Assembly: GCA_021734865.1 (NCBI GenBank)
Contig: JAIPIC010000005.1
Location: forward strand, 1 to 51,454
Source: Candidatus Woesearchaeota archaeon
GTDB taxonomy: Archaea; Nanobdellota; Nanobdellia; Woesearchaeales; JAIPIC01
DNA: 51,454 nt
Direction of reading: 5' to 3'
Every line of letters starts with the position of its first letter. Within the stretch, counting starts at the first letter, position 1. The notes below the pieces were generated by a model. The model did not search any database. It was not told the origin of the DNA and saw only the letters and a list, made by a program, of their open reading frames with translations. The position numbers and the translations under genes were made by a program. Positions 26,317-35,952 of the stretch are shown piece after piece.

Positions 26317-27528
26317 TTATTGCTTGTTATTTAGAATTTCATCAAAATCTTCAACGATCTTATTCTCATAATCAGATTTAGTCATACCCTCAGGCTTTTC
26401 CATTGAGAGACCTGTAATCATCTGCTTGACCAAAGCTTCTGCACTAATCTTCCCACCAGATAATTCGTTGACATTGCCCATATCATGTTCAGATATCAGT
26501 TTGTCCTCAACTTCGTCTGAACTGCTGTAAGATTTGATCTTAATCGGGTCAAACTCACTGCTCACAAGCTCAGTGGTATTCTTAAGTACACTGAATGCAC
26601 CCCTATCATACATTGATTCAATAAGATTGCTGAACGGGATGTCTGCTGGTTTTCCATTACTCAATGTACCATGGACTTTTAATAAAACAATTGAATCATC
26701 AAAATCCTTAATCCTAAACCGTATTTCCTTCTCCACAAAACTTGTATCCTTGCCATGAGCATCTATCCTGATAATATTTACTTTATGTAAATCAATATTG
26801 AGCAACTCACATTTTCCTTCATGGTAGTATGAAAAACTGCCACATTTTAGGTCCATGAGTTCCCTGAAATTGTTCGGAAAAGTAGGGCCGGGAAAGACTA
26901 TCTCACCGCTATCAGTCTTTTTTACATGCCGATAATGGACATGCCCACCAGCATAATAATCAAAGCCTTTTGGAAGATATGATTGAGGGATATCTTCCAT
27001 CTTTTGAAGTTCCTCTGGTTTAAGTTCACTTATTGCGCTGTGGAACATGAATATCTTAAATCCATCCTCTGATTCGATATGTCCATAGTCCAGTTTTTCA
27101 TAGATACTTTTTTCAAGTGTTCCTCTTTTTCCAAGCATACCACATATCTTTGCCCCTGATTTATCGACTACAAAATCCAGTTTGATCTTGCCTTCATCTG
27201 TCTGGCCAGAAACGACATTCTTGACTAGCTCGGCATTCTCAAGCACATCGATAATAGTCTTACCTGATGGAGAGAAATCGTGGCTCCCACAGATCATATA
27301 TATTGGAATACCTGCCTTTCGGACCAGTGCCATTGCAAAAGTAGTCTTCTTAAGTATATCAATCGCAGGAACAGATGTATTGAACAGGTCCCCAGATATC
27401 AGGATAAAATCAACTTCTTTTTCGACCGCAAAGTGCATTGCATACTCAAATGATTCCATTCCCAGACTGGACAGTTTCTGGTCTCTCCAACCCCCAAGAT
27501 GACAGTCTGCCATATGTATGAATTTCAT
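26317..27528 (-). CDS. mre11: Mre11-type DNA repair nuclease
   Basis: It is a calcineurin-type metallophosphoesterase with ordered metal motifs: FIHMADCHLGGW, LISGDLF, CGSHDFSPSG (the family's GNHD loop with Ser for Asn), MFHSAISE and YAGGHVHYRHV. A cap domain follows (IIRIDAHGKDTSFVEKEI), and a C-terminal tail fits Rad50 binding in length. In archaea Mre11 works with Rad50 on DNA ends, and the two are usually neighbours; no rad50 is present in this window. The start is the ATG at 27528 behind GAGGG; a TTG at 27537 is also open. At about 403 residues it is normal length. The assignment to Mre11 rather than SbcD rests on archaeal context and motif spacing. Confidence 0.85.
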   Translation of the reverse strand: MKFIHMADCHLGGWRDQKLSSLGMESFEYAMHFAVEKEVDFILISGDLFNTSVPAIDILKKTTFAMALVRKAGIPIYMICGSHDFSPSGKTIIDVLENAELVKNVVSGQTDEGKIKLDFVVDKSGAKICGMLGKRGTLEKSIYEKLDYGHIESEDGFKIFMFHSAISELKPEELQKMEDIPQSYLPKGFDYYAGGHVHYRHVKKTDSGEIVFPGPTFPNNFRELMDLKCGSFSYYHEGKCELLNIDLHKVNIIRIDAHGKDTSFVEKEIRFRIKDFDDSIVLLKVHGTLSNGKPADIPFSNLIESMYDRGAFSVLKNTTELVSSEFDPIKIKSYSSSDEVEDKLISEHDMGNVNELSGGKISAEALVKQMITGLSMEKPEGMTKSDYENKIVEDFDEILNNKQ

Positions 27529-27664
27529 ATTATTCAATCCCTCACATTATTATTGACTACTTAAATCAATATAATACATCTTTACATCAATAATTGATGT
27601 GAGTAATAATGAAGACCTGTATAAATGCAATCATATAAAAATAATTAGTGTTTTATCTTTTCTT

Positions 27665-28582
27665 ATGCAAAAAGTGCTGGTCACCGGTGCAGCTGGTTTT
27701 ATCGGAAGTCACATTGTTGACGAACTTATAAGACAGGGGTATGATGTTACAGGATTGGATAACTTGTCTCACGGAAAAAAAAAGAATGTTAATCCAAAAG
27801 CCCGACTTATAATTGCGGACATATCTGACGATTTATCAGTCTTAGATAATTATGATTATGTTGTACATCATGCATCTCAGATAGATGTCATGAAATCTAT
27901 TGAAAACCCGCTCTATGACGCAAATACAAATATTTTGGGATCATTGAATCTTCTTGAGTTTTGTAGGAAAACATACGTTAAGAAGATTATATATGCATCT
28001 ACAGGTGGGGCTATATACGGAAAACCTAAACAAATACCAACACCTGAGACCTGTTCTGTTGATCCTGATTCACATTATGGAGTATCAAAACATACTGTAG
28101 AACATTATCTTGAAATATACAGAAAACTCTACAGGCTTAATTATTGCATCTTAAGATACAGTAATGTTTATGGCCCAAGACAGGATTGTGATGGGGAGGG
28201 CGGTGTTATACCAATATTTATCAAAAAAATGCTCAATAAAGATACACCAATGATTTATGGAAACGGAAACCAGACTCGTGACTTTGTATTCGTAAAAGAT
28301 GTAGTAAATGCAAATCTTCTTGCAATCACAAAAAAAGTGCCAAAACGCATTATTAACATAGGCACAGGAAAAGAGACTTCAATAAATGAACTCCACGAAA
28401 TGATTACCAAAACTTTGGACATAGATATCCCAAAATTATATGGACATTCTATCAAAGGTGAGATCAAAAGAAGTGCTGTGGATATAACTGTTGCAAGAGA
28501 ATATCTTAAATGGGCCCCATCCACAAGTTTAAGTCAAGGAATAGCACTTACAATTGACGCACTCAAAGAAAAGAACATTTAA
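27665..28582 (+). CDS. NAD-dependent sugar-nucleotide epimerase/dehydratase (GalE-like)
   Basis: The extended-SDR protein starts MQKVLVTGAAGFIGSHIVDEL, with the TGxxGFxG nucleotide loop, followed by ASTGGAIYG and the catalytic YGVSK (Y and K). The motifs RYSNVYGPRQD and RDFVFVKDVVNAN are those of UDP-glucose 4-epimerase relatives. The ATG at 27665 is chosen because a TATA-type stretch (ATAAAAATAATT, 27633-27646) lies about 25 nt upstream and homology begins there; the open frame from 27599 adds 22 unlikely residues. It probably supplies UDP-galactose or a related sugar for the glycosyltransferases in this window. Exact substrate not determined. Confidence 0.88.
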   Translation: MQKVLVTGAAGFIGSHIVDELIRQGYDVTGLDNLSHGKKKNVNPKARLIIADISDDLSVLDNYDYVVHHASQIDVMKSIENPLYDANTNILGSLNLLEFCRKTYVKKIIYASTGGAIYGKPKQIPTPETCSVDPDSHYGVSKHTVEHYLEIYRKLYRLNYCILRYSNVYGPRQDCDGEGGVIPIFIKKMLNKDTPMIYGNGNQTRDFVFVKDVVNANLLAITKKVPKRIINIGTGKETSINELHEMITKTLDIDIPKLYGHSIKGEIKRSAVDITVAREYLKWAPSTSLSQGIALTIDALKEKNI

Positions 28583-28586
28583 TTTT

Positions 28587-28973
28587 TTAGTTTTTTAGTA
28601 TATGACCCATACCAACGCTAATAATTATCGCATTGACATACCTTAGACCAATATCTGTGAAATATACCGATAGAGACATATTAAAAAACCCCGTAAATAC
28701 CAGTACCACATCGATAGCAATATTGACTGCAAATATGACCAATCCTGCTATCCAGGCTTCTCTGATAATATTAACATCTTTGAGACTCCTAAGATATTTC
28801 ATTATGGCAAAAACCCCTACTAAGGTGCTGGCAACAATCATGATTGATTTGAAGAAAGTCATGGATATGGCCATTGTACCATCTGGCTTAAAGAACAAGA
28901 AACTTAGTAGGAAAGGAAACAACCAGATTACTAATGCGTAGATTACTAGTTTTATGTACATACGGATTTTCAT
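28587..28973 (-). CDS. Small four-helix membrane protein in the sppA operon
   Basis: The 128 residues contain about four hydrophobic helices (8-27, 33-58, 72-95 and 100-122) and little else. Its start overlaps the stop of the 96-residue membrane protein by 4 nt, so it is the third gene of an operon beginning with sppA. No family is recognised. The position after SppA suggests a link to membrane quality control or to the processing of exported proteins, but that is only context. It is convergent with the epimerase gene, 4 nt away. Confidence 0.65.
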   Translation of the reverse strand: MKIRMYIKLVIYALVIWLFPFLLSFLFFKPDGTMAISMTFFKSIMIVASTLVGVFAIMKYLRSLKDVNIIREAWIAGLVIFAVNIAIDVVLVFTGFFNMSLSVYFTDIGLRYVNAIIISVGMGHILKN

Positions 28974-29260
28974 TTTTTCCTTTTTGGTTTTTCAAAGGCA
29001 GTTCGCATCAATCTGGTTTCAAGCAACTGCTCATGAAAGATAAGACTCAATTCCTCTTTTATGTCCACCCCTATGGCAGCTACAAGGAAGAGCAATAGCA
29101 CTACCAGATAACTGAAGGTGGCAGTCAGCATACCCCATGTAATCTCAGTGTTCTTCATGAACAGATCCCTTAGAAAAAAGAATCCAAGTATCATTACAAT
29201 TATTCCAACACCAATAATTATAACCTCAAAAAGGCTTGCTCTTCGTTCTCGATAGTACAT
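28970..29260 (-). CDS. Small two-helix membrane protein in the sppA operon
   Basis: The 96-residue protein has two hydrophobic helices (12-32 and 40-63), a charged N-terminus (MYYRERRAS) and a basic helical tail ending KPKRKK. The order after sppA is sppA, this gene, then the 128-residue membrane protein. The gap to sppA is only 4 nt, and the next gene overlaps by 4 nt. There are no known motifs; an accessory or anchoring role for SppA is possible but unproven. Confidence 0.62.
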   Translation of the reverse strand: MYYRERRASLFEVIIIGVGIIVMILGFFFLRDLFMKNTEITWGMLTATFSYLVVLLLFLVAAIGVDIKEELSLIFHEQLLETRLMRTAFEKPKRKK

Positions 29261-29264
29261 AAGA

Positions 29265-30227
29265 TCACCTAATTACCAGTTTATTTTGGGTAGCAGATCT
29301 GAGCACCCCAGAACTGATACCCTCGCCAACACTGAACGCTGATTTACTTATTTCTCCGTTTAACATATCAAAAAAACTGACTGTCTTTTTGTATTCCACA
29401 TATTTTGGGTTTGTCAGATTTAAGGTTGTTATTATATAATCCCTTGCTTCTTCTTCCCCTCCTAGTTCATCTATTAAATTAAGTTGTAGCGCCTCTGAAC
29501 CCAAGAAATACCTACCAGTTGTCACAACATCAAGTTGTTTTTTTGTGAGTCCTCTGTGCTGTACAACAAGGTCAACAAAATCAGCCTGAATAGAATTTAT
29601 AATGCCTTCAATAACAGTCCGTTTTTCTGCTGAGAAGTTTACAAATGGATCCCCAATATCCTTGAATTCTCCCGATACAATCCGATTGTATGAAATATTG
29701 AACTGCTCCAAGAATGCATCAAACTCTGGATATGAAGAGATTACACCAACACTCCCTGTTATAGAATATCTATGGGCGACAATATAATCAGTGTGCAGTG
29801 CTATCCAATACCCTCCACTGGCTCCAACAGATTTTATAAGAGCAACTTTGGTCTTATTGACTTCTGCAAGTGCATCACCTATTAGCGAACCAGCATATAC
29901 TTCTCCTCCTGGAGAATCAATTTCAATAATTAATGCAACAATATTTGGATCATCTCCAGCATCTTTAATATATCCGGCAATGTCTTCGGCGGATGGGTGG
30001 TAGCTTGTGCCAAAACCTGCCTCAGAACCTTGACTAGATAGAAAACCATCAATATAGATTGTCGCAATTTCTCCGGATTTGCTCACAGATTTTGTTGTTG
30101 GAATAGAAATATCTGATGAAAGGATTACTGCTATCACACCAAATATGATTGCGGATACAAGCAAAAAACTCACAACGGCGATTACGATAATAATTGTCCT
30201 ATGATTCTCTTTTTTTTCCATTTCCAC
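29265..30227 (-). CDS. sppA: Signal peptide peptidase SppA (S49 family)
   Basis: One N-terminal membrane helix (12-37) anchors a single S49 domain facing outside. The family's DSPGGEVYAGSLIGDAL (104-120) is followed by the nucleophile Ser137 in GASGGYW, and the paired base Lys189 lies in GEFKDIG. The oligomer segment YFLGSEALQLNLIDELGG follows. With 320 residues it is the short, archaeal/Gram-positive type in which the active site is built by an oligomer. It degrades leftover signal peptides and possibly other membrane-bound peptides. With so many secreted proteins nearby this is a plausible clean-up role. It is the first gene of a three-gene operon with two small membrane proteins. Confidence 0.92.
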   Translation of the reverse strand: MEMEKKENHRTIIIVIAVVSFLLVSAIIFGVIAVILSSDISIPTTKSVSKSGEIATIYIDGFLSSQGSEAGFGTSYHPSAEDIAGYIKDAGDDPNIVALIIEIDSPGGEVYAGSLIGDALAEVNKTKVALIKSVGASGGYWIALHTDYIVAHRYSITGSVGVISSYPEFDAFLEQFNISYNRIVSGEFKDIGDPFVNFSAEKRTVIEGIINSIQADFVDLVVQHRGLTKKQLDVVTTGRYFLGSEALQLNLIDELGGEEEARDYIITTLNLTNPKYVEYKKTVSFFDMLNGEISKSAFSVGEGISSGVLRSATQNKLVIR

Positions 30228-30314
30228 CCCTAATAAGCTAAACTAAAATTATTATATTTAAATGTTACCAATAAAAAGTTTTTTGCACTGGTAAGTAAAT
30301 ATTTTTCCAAAAAG

Positions 30315-30324
30315 CTTATATATG
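30315..30324 (+). promoter_or_regulatory. TATA box of aIF1A gene
   Basis: CTTATATATG is centred about 26 nt before the start codon at 30345. The same pattern of TATA-to-ATG distance is seen for several genes in the window. Confidence 0.55.
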
Positions 30325-30344
30325 CTCTTAAATTCGTTGTCTTA

Positions 30345-30704
30345 ATGGTATTTAAACGTCAGAAGCCAGTAAAGCACAAAAAAAAAAGTCTCAATGGTGA
30401 TCAACCTGAGATTATTAGAGTTAGACTGCCAAAGAATAATGAGACCTTGGGAATTCTTGAACAAAGACTTGGCGGCAGCAGAACAAGAGTAAAATGCCTC
30501 GACGGAAAGGAAAGGATATGCAGGATACCTGGAAGACTGAAAAGACGCCTCTGGGTAAGGGAAGGTGATATTGTTCTTATTGAGCCATGGGAACTTGGTG
30601 GAGATGGAAAAGGAGACATACTTTACAAGTACAATCCTACTCAAGTAATGGTACTAAGGAGAAAAGGTCTTCTCGAGAATTTGGATGAATTTGACGGTTT
30701 TTAA
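30345..30704 (+). CDS. eif1A: Translation initiation factor aIF1A
   Basis: The protein is 119 residues with an OB fold: [27 protein letters not shown] (26-52), the loop [21 protein letters not shown] (typical of eIF1A, binding the A site) and [15 protein letters not shown]. It binds the small ribosomal subunit and guides start-codon choice together with aIF1. The ATG at 30345 is about 26 nt from CTTATATATG at 30315-30324, so the transcript is probably leaderless. It is a single gene here, divergent from sppA and convergent with the beta-helix gene. Confidence 0.96.
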   Translation: MVFKRQKPVKHKKKSLNGDQPEIIRVRLPKNNETLGILEQRLGGSRTRVKCLDGKERICRIPGRLKRRLWVREGDIVLIEPWELGGDGKGDILYKYNPTQVMVLRRKGLLENLDEFDGF

Positions 30705-30742
30705 TATTCAAATCGACACTTTTGATTCTTTTACCTAACAGA

Positions 30743-32260
30743 TTAACCGCTCCATTTCACATACCTGTTGAAGTGAATATACATAACTATAATGAATGGG
30801 ATGATGATGACAGGTAATATCCATTTATTCCATGTTAATTCTTCCTGGACCAAAAGCATTGTAGCAGTTGTGCCATTTGTTAGTTGAGATGTTGAGTACG
30901 ATATATTTATCTCATAGTCCGGATCCGGAAAATGCCACGCCATAAGTGGGTCAGCTTTAATGACATCAAAATTACCTTGCAATTCCTGAGTACTACTGAC
31001 TACTGATTTGTTAATATATTCAAATACAATTATATTCTTGACATGAGTCCATGAGAGAAAACCACTCCTTAATTCATCACTCACAGCACTGATATCAATA
31101 TCTGTATGGAATACAGTTCCATGATCTGATACAATGGTTCTTTTTGTTATTGAACTGCCCCTTGTCCATTTGAGGGCATTCTTGATATCTGTATCTAATC
31201 TGGAATCAATAATATCCTGATCCAGTCCGAGCGAAGCATAGTAATCCGATAGAATGACCTTAATATCTGATAAAGTAATATCATTTGGAAATGTAAATTC
31301 ACCAGTGCCAATAAGTTTAATAATAGTCTCTGGAGGAGTATCAATAAAAGTGTCATTGTTTTCTGATTCGGTTCCTGTTGTATTATTATTAACCGAATCA
31401 TTTATACTTTGATTATCGTCTTTTGGCACAAATTCAGGCTCGTCAGAACTGATACAATTGCTATCTGTCGGAGGTTGTGAATTTAAAAAAGTGTTATTGT
31501 CAAAACAATAATCATTTGTTTCTTCTTGTGATACACCTGAATTCTCAAAGGTATTATAAAAAATCCGATTACTATTTGTTGATATGAGTATCATGTTGGA
31601 ACCGGACAGACCACTATTTCCATTTGACAGTCTATTGTAAGTGATATTATTGTATAGAGACCTGACAATCTGAAGTCCAGATATCTGATTATCGAAAAAA
31701 TCATTATTAAATATAATATTTGAATCAGATGAATTCATAAAGATACCGTTCAAGGTGTTTCCATCAAAATTGTTCCCTTCTATTAGCGAATCATCAACAT
31801 TAAGTCCTGTAATGCCATTACCTATATTGTCCATGAAATTATTACCATTGATAAGACAATTATCTATCCCAGACAAACCAAGGCCAGCGTTCTTTGCTCC
31901 AATGAAACTGTTGTCAATTATTTCAATATCATCAGATTCCATGACGATACCGCCCATACTGAAATTCCTGAAAGTGCAACCACTTACTGTTATGCCATTC
32001 CTACCGATGATTGTGATTCCCACAGAATTGTCATTTCCTTCAAAGATAGTATCAACACACTTCACATTGACTCCATCGGACATAATTGTCAGACCCTCAA
32101 CTACTTCAAATTTACCACTGCAGAACTCAATGTCATTATCAACATTATAATGATCATCCGGATTTACACATTCAGCATTGACAGTAGCCGAGGAGAGGAT
32201 TACGGATAATATAAGCGAGAAAAGAACAAATCCAATATAGAATATGTTACACCTCTTCAT
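30743..32260 (-). CDS. Secreted right-handed beta-helix protein with C-terminal anchor
   Basis: A signal peptide covers about 1-29 (ends VNA-EC). Residues 60-260 contain repeats of about 22-24 residues such as DIEIIDNSFIGAKNAGLGLSG and NCLINGNNFMDNIGNGITG, the NosD/PbH1 type of parallel beta-helix, which usually binds or cleaves polysaccharide. A Ser/Asn/Thr-rich linker (260-315), probably glycosylated, leads to a C-terminal domain and one membrane helix (478-498) with a short basic tail. It is thus anchored with the helix outside. It follows the 948-residue gene on the same strand with a 117-nt gap, and may belong to the same surface unit. No catalytic residues could be assigned. Confidence 0.85.
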   Translation of the reverse strand: MKRCNIFYIGFVLFSLILSVILSSATVNAECVNPDDHYNVDNDIEFCSGKFEVVEGLTIMSDGVNVKCVDTIFEGNDNSVGITIIGRNGITVSGCTFRNFSMGGIVMESDDIEIIDNSFIGAKNAGLGLSGIDNCLINGNNFMDNIGNGITGLNVDDSLIEGNNFDGNTLNGIFMNSSDSNIIFNNDFFDNQISGLQIVRSLYNNITYNRLSNGNSGLSGSNMILISTNSNRIFYNTFENSGVSQEETNDYCFDNNTFLNSQPPTDSNCISSDEPEFVPKDDNQSINDSVNNNTTGTESENNDTFIDTPPETIIKLIGTGEFTFPNDITLSDIKVILSDYYASLGLDQDIIDSRLDTDIKNALKWTRGSSITKRTIVSDHGTVFHTDIDISAVSDELRSGFLSWTHVKNIIVFEYINKSVVSSTQELQGNFDVIKADPLMAWHFPDPDYEINISYSTSQLTNGTTATMLLVQEELTWNKWILPVIIIPFIIVMYIHFNRYVKWSG

Positions 32261-32377
32261 GGATTCTATTTCGATTATAAAATATATAAAACTATGGATT
32301 ACTTGTTTTAATATACTTGTCTTTGCTTCAATAAACTGGCATCTACATTTGAGACAGATCTGGTTCTTCAGTTATGT

Positions 32378-35224
32378 TCAAGTGAACTTAATATTTTCAT
32401 AGAAACCCTGGAACTTACCTTTGAGATAATTATCCTGGTGCTTACTACCTGGATAATAGACTATAACAGCGTTTTCCTGCTTTGAGAATAATACTCCGTC
32501 AGGGAACATAATTGAACTGTTTTCAAAAGTTGTTCTATATAAAGAATTCTCCAAAATACCTATTGATTCCTGTACACGGCAGTATCTCTCTTCCAATTCC
32601 ATTATCGAGTGATGTGTACTTTGAGTAAAACTTAATACTCTGCCATCAGGCATGTTAGGGTTGTCAAGATTTATACCCCTTAGTGCTCCATTGGATACAG
32701 TGATATTTACTCTGTTAAATCTATCTTTTCCAGAATAGAATAATGTCTTTCCATAACTGTATTCTCTATATAGGTTTATCTCTGAATTCAGTACCATAAG
32801 ACCACTAGTCAAGTCATAAACTCCCGCATGCAGGCTGTTGATGAAAACTTCAGCATTGAAGTTAATTTTATCATTCTTTTTCATACAAAAAAAATAAGTG
32901 TAATTGCCTATGTTATGAAGTGTAAACTTCATATTGTCGGTTGTATTCATATTGTAGCTTCCATCTGGACCAAGCTGAACACATATAGCGCCTTCATTTG
33001 GTGTAACTTGTATATAACCATAGTGGGGTGCTTTAATAGTCTCATTTGTTGATTCAATAAATATTTCTGCCCTCTCAAATCCAATATATCCATCAGATAT
33101 TGAAAAACTTGACCTATTGTCGTAAAGCCTGATCACAAGCGGAGGAGGGATATAACCGATAGTAGCACCACTACCAAATATGTCAAGGACAGGAAAAGGA
33201 TATTTTGTGTAATGCACAGTTGTATTATCATTCATGTTTTCAATTACCAACAGTTCTGATAAATTGTCAATACCTGAAAAGTCAGCGTAATTGTTATCAA
33301 CAGCGCTATCAAATTTAATCTCGATTAATTCATCAGTATCAGCGTCTACAGCTAAATTGACATTTCTGATATCATAAAGTGTATTTGAGTCGAACTCCAT
33401 TATCTCAGATGTGTCTGTACTGGAGTATTCAATCCGCACATCATTTACTGCCAGTCTTTGGGAAGGAGGGATTTCCTCGATCAAGATTCTTGCAGAATTT
33501 CCCTGTCGTTCCTTGGCCCAAATCCTCGTATCATAATAATCATCTGAATCAAAGTCAATATCAACATAGCTGCCCATTTGAATACTAATCTTTTTTGGGA
33601 AAGAATAACAGGTTGCACTGACATAATCTGGGTAATTTTGAGTTGGAAAAACACATCTGTGGTCCGTTCCAATCAAAACAGTCATTGGGCTATCTCCAAT
33701 CATGAATTCAACAGGTTGCCCATTGATGAATTCAGCGGTTTGACCATTGGATGCAGATTGGACATGAAGATCATTTTGATCGTTTGAATTTGTCTGTTGA
33801 TCACTTCTTTGTGGAACTTCCCAATCTGAATTGTCATCCCCAACATTATATTCTGTTCTAACAGCACTTTCCACGCTTGAACTGTCAGGAACACCAGTCT
33901 GTCCATTTTCTGGGGGTATCTCCACCCACCCTTCTAAATCTCCATAGTATAGCGAATCATCAGTACCATCACCATCTTCATCCTTTGATTGTCCAATATA
34001 TGGATCCCCTTGATGGATGTAATCACCTAAGTGAGATGATTCAGAGGATTCTTCGTCAAATCCATTGAGGATATCATCAATCTTATTTCCCCTAAGTTCA
34101 TCCTCATAAGCTTCTATCTCAGCGAAATAATCATCTAAAGCCTGGTCTAATACTTGATCTTCTGAATTTGATCCGTCAACAGAATTAGGTGAATTGTAAT
34201 CCTCAATCTCTTGCAAAGCCACAAGAGCATCATCGATATTGTCAAAATGAAAACTCCCACCCCATACACTATATTCCTCACTTCCATCAGAGTTAGTAAT
34301 TTTTTCAATACCTGAGGGCAATTCTTCATCACTCCTTATATCCCCAACAATTGAAGCGGCTAATTGTTCAAGGATATCTTCATCGCTTGGCTCAGGCTTG
34401 AAGGTTGGCTCTTCGAGTCCAGAATCCAGATCAACTTCGTCCAGTGTACCGAGCTGCATATATCCTGAATCATCAGTTGAAGGATCAGTAAAAGCAGTCA
34501 CTGCACGTGCGTTTGTAAAAGTCTGTCCACCGACATCAGCCTGACCAGCTATGTCTAATCTTTGGACTCCTTCATCATCATATGCATTAATCTGCGCACC
34601 TTGCTGAATATTATCGACAATCATCCCATCAATATCCAATTGGATATTATCCGAAGGCCCGCTGATCACAATACTGCTAGCACCAGTTACAGTATAACCA
34701 TTAATCTGCCAGGCTCCATCGTGGATTATTATGGGAGTATCTGAGCTTTCTCCATTAAATTCAAGAGATTGATCCCCACATTTCAAGCTTGCGGGATTTT
34801 CCTGGTCCTGTGTACTAGAAGCTTTGCATCCTTCTAGATCACCATCTATGATCCTACCTGTTAATTCATATAACGCCTGTTTGGCCTGTTTTGGATCCAG
34901 CTCTCCCAGATTTTCCAAATCTTCAATCAATGGTTTCCCATTGACCTTATACATTAACTGGTCCGACTGAAGTTTTTTTTTTGCATCTGGATTCAAAGAA
35001 TTGATCCTGTCACCATTCAGCTTATCTGGCGGAATAGAAGAAGGATCTTCAATTTTTGACCAGTCTATACTGTCTAAATCAGAATCTGGGATTGAACTCC
35101 AGTCATCAATCTCACTTGGATTTTCATTATAGTATTGTGGATCATCCTGATAATCAGCTGAATATAATGTGCTGGAACACAATAAGATAATTACAAATAT
35201 AACAAAAAGGCTGTCCCTGCTCAT
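32378..35224 (-). CDS. Large secreted surface protein (948 residues)
   Basis: A signal peptide covers 1-22. Residues 35-95 are an Asp/Pro/Ser-rich module (SIPDSDLDSIDWSKIEDP, then PPDKLNGDRINSLNPD) followed by long polar, acidic beta-rich regions. Cysteines are few. A C-terminal region (about 735-850) with CVQLGPDGSYNMNTTDNMKF resembles part of the protein ending at 1292, so I infer paralogy. No catalytic motif is seen. It overlaps the class-III-signal gene upstream by 4 nt (35221-35224), so it is translated in series with it and the coiled-coil protein gene. This order (coiled-coil, pilin-like, large secreted) suggests one surface assembly. Function unknown. Confidence 0.82.
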   Translation of the reverse strand: MSRDSLFVIFVIILLCSSTLYSADYQDDPQYYNENPSEIDDWSSIPDSDLDSIDWSKIEDPSSIPPDKLNGDRINSLNPDAKKKLQSDQLMYKVNGKPLIEDLENLGELDPKQAKQALYELTGRIIDGDLEGCKASSTQDQENPASLKCGDQSLEFNGESSDTPIIIHDGAWQINGYTVTGASSIVISGPSDNIQLDIDGMIVDNIQQGAQINAYDDEGVQRLDIAGQADVGGQTFTNARAVTAFTDPSTDDSGYMQLGTLDEVDLDSGLEEPTFKPEPSDEDILEQLAASIVGDIRSDEELPSGIEKITNSDGSEEYSVWGGSFHFDNIDDALVALQEIEDYNSPNSVDGSNSEDQVLDQALDDYFAEIEAYEDELRGNKIDDILNGFDEESSESSHLGDYIHQGDPYIGQSKDEDGDGTDDSLYYGDLEGWVEIPPENGQTGVPDSSSVESAVRTEYNVGDDNSDWEVPQRSDQQTNSNDQNDLHVQSASNGQTAEFINGQPVEFMIGDSPMTVLIGTDHRCVFPTQNYPDYVSATCYSFPKKISIQMGSYVDIDFDSDDYYDTRIWAKERQGNSARILIEEIPPSQRLAVNDVRIEYSSTDTSEIMEFDSNTLYDIRNVNLAVDADTDELIEIKFDSAVDNNYADFSGIDNLSELLVIENMNDNTTVHYTKYPFPVLDIFGSGATIGYIPPPLVIRLYDNRSSFSISDGYIGFERAEIFIESTNETIKAPHYGYIQVTPNEGAICVQLGPDGSYNMNTTDNMKFTLHNIGNYTYFFCMKKNDKINFNAEVFINSLHAGVYDLTSGLMVLNSEINLYREYSYGKTLFYSGKDRFNRVNITVSNGALRGINLDNPNMPDGRVLSFTQSTHHSIMELEERYCRVQESIGILENSLYRTTFENSSIMFPDGVLFSKQENAVIVYYPGSKHQDNYLKGKFQGFYENIKFT

Positions 35225-35952
35225 TGAGTATCACGCCCAAATATAAATACAAAAGGTCTTCCCTCAATATCTGATCCGTAATCCTCAAACACAAAAACCA
35301 TCTCATCTTCTGAAGGAACAAGTACCGTTACATTTATCTGATCGTCTCGATGAAGGTCAGTGAGACTAAAGGCTTTTGTGAATTCAGAAAATCCACTGAC
35401 GACATTAAGATATTCATTATAAACAGCTCTAAGTCGTACGGGGTAATCGATGTAAATGTTTTCCAGGATGCTGATTCTGTCACCATAATCCATATTCATA
35501 TCTGGATAAATTGAAAACTGGACTGACCTATCAGTCAACCTGATGTCTACTGAAGGATTACCTGCAATAACACTGAAAGGATATAATCCATCAAGCTCTT
35601 CAGTGCATTTTACAAACCTGTCGATAATATCTTGTTTTATATTTTCAATAATCTCATCCTCTGAAATTGCCCTGTTTGAGCGATTCATGACCATAATGTT
35701 GACTGGTTTGCCCATCATAATTATTATTGGGTCGTTGAATTCCATGAGACCAGTTGTCAGCCCAAGTCCTGTGATCGATTCTGTTATGATTCTCTTTGAA
35801 CAGGATTGCATAAATCCTTTCGGACTGGAATCTACTCCATTGACTGACTGTTCATAGACACCAACAATAATAGAACTTGAACTTGTCATAACTATCGCTA
35901 AAAACAGAATCAGAAGACCAATTACAATATAATTCGATACTTGTGCTTTCAT
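35221..35952 (-). CDS. Class III signal membrane-anchored protein (KA-QVS)
   Basis: The protein begins MKA-QVSNYIVIGLLILFLAI, the short class III signal with its hydrophobic scaffold, and continues with C51 and C116 in the same positions as in the proteins at 1282 and 16773. The stretch NPSVDIRLTDRSVQFSIYPDMNMDY shows the shared strand pattern. With 243 residues it is the intact version of what is broken at 1282-1970. It overlaps both neighbours by 4 nt: the coiled-coil gene upstream and the 948-residue gene downstream. Likely anchored in the membrane with the domain outside; a pilin-like or assembly role is inferred. Confidence 0.8.
   Translation of the reverse strand: MKAQVSNYIVIGLLILFLAIVMTSSSSIIVGVYEQSVNGVDSSPKGFMQSCSKRIITESITGLGLTTGLMEFNDPIIIMMGKPVNIMVMNRSNRAISEDEIIENIKQDIIDRFVKCTEELDGLYPFSVIAGNPSVDIRLTDRSVQFSIYPDMNMDYGDRISILENIYIDYPVRLRAVYNEYLNVVSGFSEFTKAFSLTDLHRDDQINVTVLVPSEDEMVFVFEDYGSDIEGRPFVFIFGRDTQ

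Noticed and set aside
27599-27664. Longer start for the epimerase
   Set aside because: The extra codons include the TATA-like element, and the Rossmann start begins right after the ATG at 27665.
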